Notes under the pieces: model-generated
The model's input: the letters and a program-made list of their open reading frames with translations, nothing else
Database searches by the model: none
What the model was told of the DNA's origin: nothing
In this document: positions 1 through 5,972 of the stretch, piece after piece
How positions within the stretch are numbered: the stretch's first letter is position 1
How the letters are laid out: each line of letters starts with the position of its first letter
Position numbers and translations under genes: made by a program
From: JBDUCV01 sp040003255
GTDB taxonomy: Bacteria > Actinomycetota > Actinomycetes > Mycobacteriales > Jatrophihabitantaceae
Assembly: GCA_040003255.1 (NCBI GenBank)
Contig: JBDUCV010000098.1
Span: forward strand, 1 to 5,972
Direction: 5' to 3'
Length of the DNA stretch: 5,972 nt

Positions 1-1196
<1,196 letters not shown>

Positions 1197-1202
1197 GGGC
1201 TA

Positions 1203-1215
1203 TACCCTGTCGCAG
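1203..1215 (+). promoter_or_regulatory. Possible -10 box for a leaderless start of the ligase gene
   Basis: TACCCT at 1203-1208 fits the actinobacterial TANNNT -10 consensus and ends 7 bases before the GTG at 1216, the usual distance from a -10 box to the transcription start. This would give a leaderless mRNA starting at the GTG. The only Shine-Dalgarno-like run, AGGGG at 1195-1199, is far from the start (16 bases) and can pair with CCCT at 1205-1208. Short motif, so chance occurrence is possible; read-through from the mutase gene is equally compatible. Confidence 0.3.
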
Positions 1216-2352
1216 GTGCACATCGACTTCACCTCGTCTCAGCGCACCAGCTTGGGCGTCGAGTGGGAACTGGAACTGATCGACCTCGACACCCGCGAAC
1301 TCACCAGCGGGTCGGACGAGGTGCTCATCGCTATCTCGCCAGAGGGCGACGGCGAGCATCCCAAGGCCAAGCACGAGTTGCTGCAGTCCTGCGTCGAGGT
1401 GATCACCGGGATCTGTCAGACCGTCGCCGAGGCCCGCGCGGACCTTGCCGGCACCGTAGACGAGGTGCGCAAAGCGGCCGCCGAGCGCAATCTGGGCGTC
1501 ATGTGCTCCGGAACTCATCCAATCACCGACTGGGCCACTCAGCGGATCACCGACAACGCGCGCTACGCGAGCCTGGTCGAGCGCAACCAGTGGATGGCCC
1601 GCCAGCTGCAGATCTTCGGCATCCACGTGCACTGCGGGGTTCGCGCACCGCAGAAGGCGATCCCGATCGTGAACGCGTTGCTGGCCTATGTTCCGCACTT
1701 CCTCGCGCTCTCGGCCTCCAGCCCATACTGGATCGGCTCCGACACCGGCCTGGCCTCCTATCGCAGCAAGGTGTTCGAAGCGCTGCCTACGGCCGGTCTG
1801 CCCTATCAGCTTTCGGGTTGGGATGCGTTCGAAACCTATATGGACGCTCTCGTCAGCTCGCGTGCGATCGAGACGATTCGCGAGGTGTGGTGGGACATCC
1901 GGCCACATCCCGGGTTCGGCACCGTCGAGCTGCGCATCTGCGACGGTCTGCCCACCCTCGACGAGATCACCTGCGTTGCGGCGCTGTCGCAGTGCCTGGT
2001 CGAACGGTTCGACCGTCAGCTCGATAACGGCTATACGCTCCCCGAACCGCGCCCGTGGCTGGTGCGCGAAAACAAGTGGCGGGCCGCTCGCTACGGCCTG
2101 GACGCCGAGATCGTCATTGACAACACCGGCAAGACCCGGCCGGTCATAGCCGCCATCACCGACCTGGTGGAGGATCTGCTCCCGGTCGCTCGCCGCCTCG
2201 ACTGCGTCGCCGAACTTGAGTCGATCCCGCGGCTGATCGATCGTGGCGCGAGCTACCAGCGACAACGGGCGGTCGCCGCCGCGAACAACGGTGACCTCAC
2301 CGCGGTCGTCGACTCGCTGCTGGGCGAGATGCGCGACGGTCTGTCGTTGTGA
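1216..2352 (+). CDS. GCS2/YbdK-family carboxylate-amine ligase (glutamate-cysteine ligase-like, Rv0433-like)
   Basis: ATP-dependent ligase of the glutamate-cysteine ligase type 2 family, joining a carboxylate (often the gamma-carboxyl of glutamate) to an amine. Its 378 residues compare with about 372-376 for E. coli YbdK and mycobacterial Rv0433 (from memory). Visible motifs: GVEWELEL at 14-21, ELLQSCVEVITG at 54-65 with conserved acidic residues, GTHP at 99-102, HVHCGV at 137-142, SASSPYWIGSDTGLASYR at 166-183, RPHPGFGTVELRICD at 229-243, ENKWRAARYG at 285-294, and a C-terminal GASYQRQR. No signal peptide or membrane segment. The GTG start places GVEWE about 13 residues in, as in relatives; no upstream in-frame start exists after the mutase stop. 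YbdK has only weak glutamate-cysteine ligase activity, and mycothiol-using actinobacteria generally lack glutathione, so the true substrate is unknown. It is probably not EgtA, which is a more distant branch. Its stop overlaps the next gene. Confidence 0.9.
   Translation: MHIDFTSSQRTSLGVEWELELIDLDTRELTSGSDEVLIAISPEGDGEHPKAKHELLQSCVEVITGICQTVAEARADLAGTVDEVRKAAAERNLGVMCSGTHPITDWATQRITDNARYASLVERNQWMARQLQIFGIHVHCGVRAPQKAIPIVNALLAYVPHFLALSASSPYWIGSDTGLASYRSKVFEALPTAGLPYQLSGWDAFETYMDALVSSRAIETIREVWWDIRPHPGFGTVELRICDGLPTLDEITCVAALSQCLVERFDRQLDNGYTLPEPRPWLVRENKWRAARYGLDAEIVIDNTGKTRPVIAAITDLVEDLLPVARRLDCVAELESIPRLIDRGASYQRQRAVAAANNGDLTAVVDSLLGEMRDGLSL
2349..2352 (+). promoter_or_regulatory. GTGA start/stop overlap (translational coupling)
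   Basis: The GTG start of the amidohydrolase shares bases with the TGA stop of the ligase. No purine-rich Shine-Dalgarno run is visible in the 20 bases before it. Termination-reinitiation by the same ribosome is therefore the likely way the second gene is translated. Confidence 0.75.
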
Positions 2353-3503
2353 TTCCCACGGCCGACGAGCTGGATCTGATCGCCATCCGCCGCGACCTGC
2401 ACGCCCATCCCGAGATTGCGTTCGCCGAGAAGCGGACCACCGACTTGATCGTCGATCGGCTCAGGGCTCTGGGACTCGAACCGCGGGTACTGCCAAGCGG
2501 CACCGGCGTGCTGTGCGACATCGGCCAGACCGGTCCGCTGGTGGCCCTGCGGGCCGATATCGACGCGTTGCCGTTGCCCGACCACAAGGACGTGCCCTAC
2601 CGCTCGCAGGTCGACGGTGCTTGCCACGCATGCGGTCATGACGCGCACACCGCGATCCTGCTGGGCGTCGCGAGCGTTCTCGCCCGGTGGCCCAAGCTGC
2701 CGGGACGGATCCGGCTGATCTTCCAGCCGGCAGAGGAGCAGTTGCCGGGCGGAGCAGTGGCCGTCATCGGTGCTGGAGGTATGGACGGGGTGGCACAGAT
2801 CTACGCCCTGCACTGCGATCCGCGCGTCGACACCGGTCAGGTCGCGCTGCGCGCAGGGGCGATCACGGCCGCGTCCGACCTGGTACAGGTGTACCTGTCC
2901 GGTACGGGTGGGCATACCGGGCGCCCGCACCTGACGGTCGACCTGGTCTACTCCCTCGGCCGGCTGATCACCGACCTGCCCGGCCTGTTGGCCCGCCGCG
3001 CCGACCCCCGCGCGGCGATGTCGTTGGTCTGGGGCTCGGTCGAGGCCGGTCATGCGCCGAACGCGATCCCGCAGTCTGGCGTCGTCCGCGGGACGTTGCG
3101 GATGCTCGACCGGGACGCGTGGGAGGGTGCGGAACCCCTCGTCCGTGAACTGGTCGATGAGATCGTTGCGCCCACCGGCGCCAAGGCAGAGACCGCGTAC
3201 CTGCGCGGGGTGCCGCCAGTGGTCAATGTCGATGAGTGCGTCGACGTCCAACGGGCGGCGGTGGTCGGCGCTCTCGGCGCGGACGCGATCGCCGACACGA
3301 TGCAGAGTATGGGCGGCGAGGACTTCGCCTGGTACCTCGACCACGCTCCGGGGGCGTTCGCCCGGCTCGGCGTCCGGCGCGCGGGTGCCTTCCCCGACCT
3401 GGACCTGCACCAGCCGACGTTCGACATCGACGAGCAGGCGCTCGGGATCGGCGTCCGGTTCAGCGTGCACACCGCCCTGGAAGCCCTAAAGCGGCTGCGG
3501 TGA
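2349..3503 (+). CDS. amiA1: M20-family amidohydrolase AmiA1 (N-acyl-amino-acid/peptide hydrolase)
   Basis: Zn/Mn-dependent M20D peptidase-family enzyme that hydrolyses N-acyl or peptide amide bonds; exact substrate unknown. It has 384 residues, normal for the family, and no signal peptide, so it is cytoplasmic. Motifs: LHAHPE at 17-22, VALRADIDALP at 65-75, HACGHDAHTAILLG at 93-106 (candidate metal ligands C95 and H97), FQPAEE at 125-130 (E129/E130 catalytic and metal ligand), ALHCDPR at 153-159 (H155), GGHTGRPH at 187-194 in the dimerisation insert, MGGEDF at 321-326, and LHQPTFDIDE at 353-362 (H354, last ligand). All key residues are present, so it should be active. It strongly resembles M. 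tuberculosis AmiA1 (Rv3305c), recalled from memory, including ALHCDPR and LDLHQPTFD, and the position next to the cyclotransferase and lpdA supports orthology. The usual partner amiB1 is not upstream; the GCS2 ligase is there instead, overlapping by four bases. The cyclotransferase gene converges on its 3' end. Confidence 0.92.
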   Translation: MIPTADELDLIAIRRDLHAHPEIAFAEKRTTDLIVDRLRALGLEPRVLPSGTGVLCDIGQTGPLVALRADIDALPLPDHKDVPYRSQVDGACHACGHDAHTAILLGVASVLARWPKLPGRIRLIFQPAEEQLPGGAVAVIGAGGMDGVAQIYALHCDPRVDTGQVALRAGAITAASDLVQVYLSGTGGHTGRPHLTVDLVYSLGRLITDLPGLLARRADPRAAMSLVWGSVEAGHAPNAIPQSGVVRGTLRMLDRDAWEGAEPLVRELVDEIVAPTGAKAETAYLRGVPPVVNVDECVDVQRAAVVGALGADAIADTMQSMGGEDFAWYLDHAPGAFARLGVRRAGAFPDLDLHQPTFDIDEQALGIGVRFSVHTALEALKRLR

Positions 3504-3530
3504 CTAGCAGGCGCTCTCAGTCACTGCGGC
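3494..3530 (+). terminator. Hairpin across the convergent gene junction, probable terminator
   Basis: Bases 3494-3505 (GCTGCGGTGACT) pair with 3519-3530 (AGTCACTGCGGC) as a 12-bp stem in the plus-strand RNA, with two G-U pairs (3496-3528 and 3499-3525). The interior AGC (3506-3508) and GCT (3513-3515) can extend it. Both stop codons lie in the stem: TGA at 3501-3503 for the amidohydrolase and the complement of TGA at 3517-3519 for the cyclotransferase. There is no U tract, which is common for actinobacterial terminators. On minus-strand RNA the two wobbles become A-C mismatches, so the structure favours ending the amidohydrolase transcript. Confidence 0.55.
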
Positions 3531-3975
3531 ACGGACGCAGCCGGAGCTCGGCCACGTACTCGTCCGGCGCGCCGGCGCATTCGGCGGCGTCGGCGATCAT
3601 CGCTAGATAACGGGCCGTCGGCAGGCCGCCCTCGTAGTCGTCGAGCACGTACGCCCACGCCACCTCGTTGCTGTCGACCGTCGACACCCGCACGCTGATC
3701 TTCTCCGACAGGCCGGTGTCGGCCGCTTCCCAGCGATCCAGCTCGTCGTAGTCGTGCGGCGCTAGGTCATACAGAGCGACGAAGACCTGGCTGGTCAGGT
3801 CGGGGACGATGGTGGCCACCGGGCCTTCCCACTCGGCTGTCTCGCCGGCGAAGGTGAGCCGCCAGCCGTGGACCCACCCGATGCCGGCGAACGGCGAGTG
3901 TGGGCAGCGCGTGAGCATCTGCTCCGGGTCCATGTTGGACCCGTAGGCCGCGTACAGCCCGCCGGGACGTGCCAC
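3517..3975 (-). CDS. Gamma-glutamylcyclotransferase-like (GGCT/AIG2 fold) protein, Rv3304-like
   Basis: Small cytoplasmic protein of the gamma-glutamylcyclotransferase-like superfamily, whose members convert gamma-glutamyl amines or peptides to 5-oxoproline and a free amine. It is 152 residues, typical for the fold. Visible features: the nucleotide-fold-like N-terminal strand LYAAYGSNM at 7-15 (the YGSNM signature that binds the glutamyl group), ATIVPD at 54-59, VFVALYDL at 64-71, LDRWEA at 79-84 with E83 in the place of the catalytic glutamate (Glu98 in human GGCT, from memory), WAYVLDDYEGGLPTARYL at 107-124, and a conserved C-terminal RLRPC. The GTG start at 3975 puts YGSNM where Rv3304 has it; the next in-frame start, the Met in YGSNM, would destroy the motif. 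The gene is convergent with amiA1 and divergent from lpdA, as in M. tuberculosis. Biochemical activity of this mycobacterial subgroup is unproven to my knowledge. Confidence 0.85.
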   Translation of the reverse strand: MARPGGLYAAYGSNMDPEQMLTRCPHSPFAGIGWVHGWRLTFAGETAEWEGPVATIVPDLTSQVFVALYDLAPHDYDELDRWEAADTGLSEKISVRVSTVDSNEVAWAYVLDDYEGGLPTARYLAMIADAAECAGAPDEYVAELRLRPCRSD

Positions 3976-4022
3976 GGGAGCGCAGCGTACCGATCTGGCG
4001 GCCCGGCAGGGACAATGGCCGG
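3976..4022. promoter_or_regulatory. 47-base divergent promoter region between cyclotransferase and lpdA
   Basis: This short gap must drive both genes unless the promoters lie inside the coding regions. On the minus strand TACGCT (complement of 3984-3989) fits TANNNT and ends 8 bases before the GTG at 3975. On the plus strand GACAAT at 4011-4016 is a weaker -10 candidate 6 bases before the GTG at 4023; overlapping it, AGGGA at 4008-4012 is a fair Shine-Dalgarno sequence 10 bases before the same GTG. The cyclotransferase side has no Shine-Dalgarno run, which points to a leaderless start there. Confidence 0.45.
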
Positions 4023-5429
4023 GTGACCCGCATCGCGATCCTCGGCGGCGGACCGGCAGGCTACGAATCGGCCCTGGTCGCCGCCCAGCTCGGGGCGCGG
4101 GTCACCGTAATCGACCGCGACGGCATCGGCGGGGCGTGTGTACTGACCGACTGCGTGCCGAGCAAGACCTTGATCGCCACCAGCGACCGGGTCACCGCGT
4201 TCCGCGATGCCCCCGAGCTCGGCATCCGCGACGGCGATGACACAGCGTTGCGGGTCGATCTCGTGTCGGTGAACGATCGGGTTAAGGCGCTGGCCAGACA
4301 GCAATCAGCCGACATCGCCGCCAGGCTGCACCGGGACGGGGTTACCGTGCTGCCCGGCGCCGCCCGCTTCGCCGACGTGCAGCGCGGCCGTAGTTACCGC
4401 ATCGAGGTGCTCGGCGAGGGCGGTGCGGTCGCCGACACCGTCGAGGCCGACGTCGTCCTGCTCGCGAGCGGTGGCACGCCACGAGTGCTGTCTGATGCTG
4501 TCCCCGACGGGGACCGCATTTTGTCCTGGCGCGACGTGTACGAGCTCAAGGAACTACCCGAACAGCTTGTGGTGATCGGCTCGGGTGTCACCGGCGCCGA
4601 GTTCGCCAGCTGCTACAGCGAGCTTGGTGTTCCGGTGACCCTGGTGAGCAGCCGGGACCGCGTCCTGCCGGGCGAAGACACCGATGCCGCCGACGTCATT
4701 GAGCAGGTATTCACATCGCGCGGCGGCACCCTGATGAAGCACGCGCGAGCCAGTTCGGTGCGGCGCGACGCCGACGGCGTCGTTGTCGAGCTACAGGACG
4801 GCCGCACCGTGGCCGGTTCGCACGCGCTGCTCTGCGTCGGCTCGGTACCCAACACGTCAGGGTTGGGCTTGGAACACGTGGGCATCGATCTCGACGCCCA
4901 CGGGTATGTCGGTGTCGACCGGGTCTCCCGTACCGGCGTGTCATCGATCTATGCAGCGGGTGACTGCACCGGGGTGCTGCTGCTGGCCTCGGTCGCCGGC
5001 ATGCAGGGCCGGATTGCGATGTGGCACGCCCTCGGCGAGGCGGTCACCCCGCTGCGGCTCAAGACGGTGGCGGCGACGATCTTCACCCACCCCGAGATCG
5101 CGACCGTCGGCATCGGCTCCCAGGCGATCGCGGCCGGTGAGGTCGCGGCGCGGGCGGTGACATTGCCGCTCGCGGGCAATGCCCGGGCCAAGATGCAGGG
5201 CCAGCGCGACGGTTTCGTCAAGCTGTTCTGCCGGCTCGCGACCGGCGTGATCATCGGCGGCGTGGTCGTCGGCCCCACCGCGTCTGAACTAATCTTCCCG
5301 CTGACCCTTGCCGTGCAGCGCGGGCTGACCGTCGCCGAGGTCGCAGCCACCATCGGGGTGTACCCGTCACTTTCCGGCTCGGTCGCCGAAGCGGCCCGTC
5401 GGCTGATGCACCATGACGATCTGGACTGA
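4023..5429 (+). CDS. lpdA: NAD(P)H-quinone reductase LpdA (flavoprotein disulfide reductase family)
   Basis: FAD enzyme of the lipoamide dehydrogenase/glutathione reductase fold. The M. tuberculosis homologue Rv3303c is not a lipoamide dehydrogenase but reduces quinones with NAD(P)H. The 468 residues carry an FAD Rossmann motif GGGPAGYE at 8-15, GGACVLTDCVPSK at 36-48, the central ASGGTPR at 149-154, a second nucleotide motif GSGVTGAEF at 186-194 followed by SSRDR at 209-213 (no acidic residue at the strand end, compatible with NADPH), YAAGDCTG at 310-317 for FAD, and a dimerisation domain from about 345. C39 and C44 form a CX4C pair. The His-Glu base of true lipoamide dehydrogenases (HPxxSE) is replaced by YPSLSG at 447-452. 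The start is GTG 4023, matching VTRI(V/I)ILGGG of Rv3303c; a longer frame from 3969 would overlap the divergent gene and adds no conserved residues. The C-terminus ends at HHDDLD, shorter than Rv3303c by about 25 residues. The small downstream gene is probably cotranscribed. Confidence 0.93.
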   Translation: MTRIAILGGGPAGYESALVAAQLGARVTVIDRDGIGGACVLTDCVPSKTLIATSDRVTAFRDAPELGIRDGDDTALRVDLVSVNDRVKALARQQSADIAARLHRDGVTVLPGAARFADVQRGRSYRIEVLGEGGAVADTVEADVVLLASGGTPRVLSDAVPDGDRILSWRDVYELKELPEQLVVIGSGVTGAEFASCYSELGVPVTLVSSRDRVLPGEDTDAADVIEQVFTSRGGTLMKHARASSVRRDADGVVVELQDGRTVAGSHALLCVGSVPNTSGLGLEHVGIDLDAHGYVGVDRVSRTGVSSIYAAGDCTGVLLLASVAGMQGRIAMWHALGEAVTPLRLKTVAATIFTHPEIATVGIGSQAIAAGEVAARAVTLPLAGNARAKMQGQRDGFVKLFCRLATGVIIGGVVVGPTASELIFPLTLAVQRGLTVAEVAATIGVYPSLSGSVAEAARRLMHHDDLD

Positions 5430-5434
5430 GAGGA
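5428..5434 (+). promoter_or_regulatory. Strong ribosome binding site for the 117-residue gene
   Basis: GAGAGGA overlaps the lpdA stop codon and lies 6 bases before the ATG at 5441. It is the best Shine-Dalgarno match in the window, fixes this start, and argues that the small reading frame is a real gene translated from the lpdA mRNA. Confidence 0.8.
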
Positions 5435-5440
5435 CCACGA

Positions 5441-5794
5441 ATGCCCGACCTGTCACCCGAAGCCAAAGAGCGCGCTCGCCGCACCGTTGACGTCGCGACC
5501 GTGTTCGGCGAGCACGCCGACGAGATCGCGTTCGCAGTCGGCGATGTGCCTGACGGGCACGTGCTGGTGGCGGTCGTCGACGGTGAGCATGCGTTCAGCG
5601 GCACGTTCCACGTCAGCACCGACGAGCTTGTCGAGCGTGTCTCTGCGCTCGAGGGACCGGGCGGCTGGGCGATGGTCTTCTCACCCGGCGCCAACGTCGA
5701 CCACGTGCGCCGCCGCACGGATGAGATGGCGTGCATCGCGCGGCAGCGCATCGACGCGATCGACCGGATCACCGCCAAGCAGGGCGACAGCTGA
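5441..5794 (+). CDS. Hypothetical protein, 117 residues, downstream of lpdA
   Basis: I do not recognise this protein. It begins with ATG behind a strong Shine-Dalgarno sequence, 11 bases after lpdA, and keeps G/C-rich third positions, so it is very likely real and cotranscribed. No signal peptide or membrane helix. The pattern suggests a small alpha/beta protein: a charged N-terminal helix (about 5-32), a strand pair around HVLVAVVDGEHAFSGTFHV (40-58), a helix DELVERVSAL (61-70), a strand WAMVFSPGAN (76-85), and a long charged C-terminal helix (about 86-112) with the only cysteine at C98. Rich in Asp, Glu, Val and Ala. Nothing in it looks like a catalytic motif. The position could mean a partner or regulator of the quinone reductase, but there is no direct sequence evidence for that. 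In M. tuberculosis glpD2 follows lpdA, so this gene is absent or elsewhere there. Confidence 0.85.
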   Translation: MPDLSPEAKERARRTVDVATVFGEHADEIAFAVGDVPDGHVLVAVVDGEHAFSGTFHVSTDELVERVSALEGPGGWAMVFSPGANVDHVRRRTDEMACIARQRIDAIDRITAKQGDS

Positions 5795-5816
5795 GCGGAA
5801 TCATCGCCCGGTCCCT

Positions 5817-5837
5817 TCCGGTCCCTCCCGGACTTTT
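5817..5837 (+). terminator. Candidate weak intrinsic terminator after the lpdA unit
   Basis: TCCGG (5817-5821) pairs with CCGGA (5828-5832) around a 6-base loop and is followed by CTTTT (5833-5837). It lies 22 bases after the stop of the 117-residue gene. The stem is only five base pairs and the T run four, so it may be inefficient. The same bases contain an imperfect tandem 10-base repeat (GGTCCCTTCC at 5810-5819, GGTCCCTCCC at 5820-5829). Confidence 0.4.
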
Positions 5838-5913
5838 GGTCAGTTCCGCACGCCGACGGTGCAGCAGTGGCCAAGACCGCGAGTAGGCGGGCCGGGCGAG
5901 TGCGCGGACCGGG

Positions 5914-5931
5914 CGCAGGCCGGCGCCTGCG
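5914..5931. terminator. Perfect 7-bp GC hairpin, possible terminator
   Basis: CGCAGGC (5914-5920) and GCCTGCG (5925-5931) form a perfect stem with a CGGC loop. Being a perfect inverted repeat it folds in RNA from either strand. It has no T run on either side. If a minus-strand gene ends at 5939, the hairpin begins 7 bases after its stop and would be a natural terminator between two convergent units; otherwise it may be only a stable GC palindrome. Confidence 0.4.
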
Positions 5932-5938
5932 GCGGTGC

Positions 5939-5972
5939 CTAGTCGGGATCCGGTCCGGACGGCGGCAGCAGG
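5939..5972 (-). CDS. Possible 3' end of a convergent minus-strand gene
   Basis: On the minus strand the frame entering from the right edge reads LLPPSGPDPD and stops at TAG (complement of 5939-5941). A proline/aspartate-rich tail is a common actinobacterial C-terminus, and the hairpin just beyond fits a gene end. Only eleven codons are visible, so no product can be suggested and the frame may be chance. Confidence 0.22.
   Translation of the reverse strand, partial: LLPPSGPDPD

Larger units (their letters stand above)
5795..5972. other. Right-end region without a clear gene
   Basis: These 178 bases after the 117-residue gene hold two hairpins (described separately) and no convincing complete gene, tRNA or repeat family. 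A minus-strand gene may enter at the right edge. A plus-strand frame from a GTG at 5867 stays open to the window end but reads as very arginine-rich and lacks a Shine-Dalgarno sequence. Confidence 0.6.

Noticed and set aside
2253..3470. 405-codon open frame on the minus strand opposite the amidohydrolase
   Set aside because: Antisense to a complete M20 enzyme with all metal ligands in place; the composition is that of a shadow frame and no motif is visible.
3969..4022. Longer lpdA start at GTG 3969 giving 18 extra N-terminal residues
   Set aside because: It would overlap the divergent cyclotransferase start, the added residues are not family-like, and known LpdA proteins begin at VTRI just before the first Rossmann strand.
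4023..5429. Dihydrolipoamide dehydrogenase as the function of the flavoprotein
   Set aside because: The HPxxSE catalytic base motif is replaced by YPSLSG, no 2-oxoacid dehydrogenase genes are nearby, and the sequence and synteny match LpdA/Rv3303c.
5251..5874. 207-codon open frame on the minus strand opposite the lpdA end and the small gene
   Set aside because: Ser/Arg/Pro-rich shadow translation that crosses two plus-strand genes; no start signal or domain.
5867..5972. Plus-strand frame from GTG 5867 open to the window edge
   Set aside because: Very Arg-rich, without a Shine-Dalgarno sequence, and runs through the perfect hairpin; it cannot be excluded without the sequence to the right, but the evidence is too thin to list it as a gene.

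Overview
The window comes from a G+C-rich actinobacterium. Codon third positions are mostly G or C, GTG starts are frequent, and the centre of the window matches a mycobacterial gene order. In Mycobacterium tuberculosis (from memory) amiA1 (Rv3305c) and lpdA (Rv3303c) lie on one strand with a gamma-glutamylcyclotransferase-like gene (Rv3304) on the other strand between them. The same three genes in the same relative orientation occupy about 2349-5429 here. I cannot name the genus. The flanks differ from M. tuberculosis (no amiB1 before amiA1; a small unknown gene rather than glpD2 directly after lpdA), so a related but non-tuberculous actinobacterium is likely.

Layout. 1-1196 (+) is the 3' part of an acyl-CoA mutase large subunit of methylmalonyl-CoA mutase type, without its own cobalamin domain. 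1216-2352 (+) is a GCS2/YbdK-type carboxylate-amine ligase like mycobacterial Rv0433. 2349-3503 (+) is the M20 amidohydrolase AmiA1, overlapping the ligase stop by four bases. 3517-3975 (-) is the convergent cyclotransferase-like gene. 4023-5429 (+) is the flavoprotein NAD(P)H-quinone reductase LpdA, divergent from the cyclotransferase. 5441-5794 (+) is a 117-residue protein I do not recognise, with a strong ribosome binding site 11 bases after lpdA. 5795-5972 holds two candidate hairpins and perhaps the last few codons of a gene entering on the minus strand.

How the genes may work together. The mutase, ligase and amidohydrolase are tightly spaced and could be one transcript. The ligase, amidohydrolase and cyclotransferase families respectively make, hydrolyse and cyclise amide or gamma-glutamyl bonds, which suggests but does not prove a shared gamma-glutamyl or N-acyl metabolite. 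LpdA and the small downstream protein form a second unit started from a 47-base divergent promoter region. The window is mostly conserved metabolic genes. The points worth a second look are the redox-cysteine pair of LpdA, the ligase-amidohydrolase coupling, possible leaderless starts, a hairpin covering both stop codons of the convergent pair, and the unknown small gene. I see no mobile element, tRNA, rRNA or CRISPR array.
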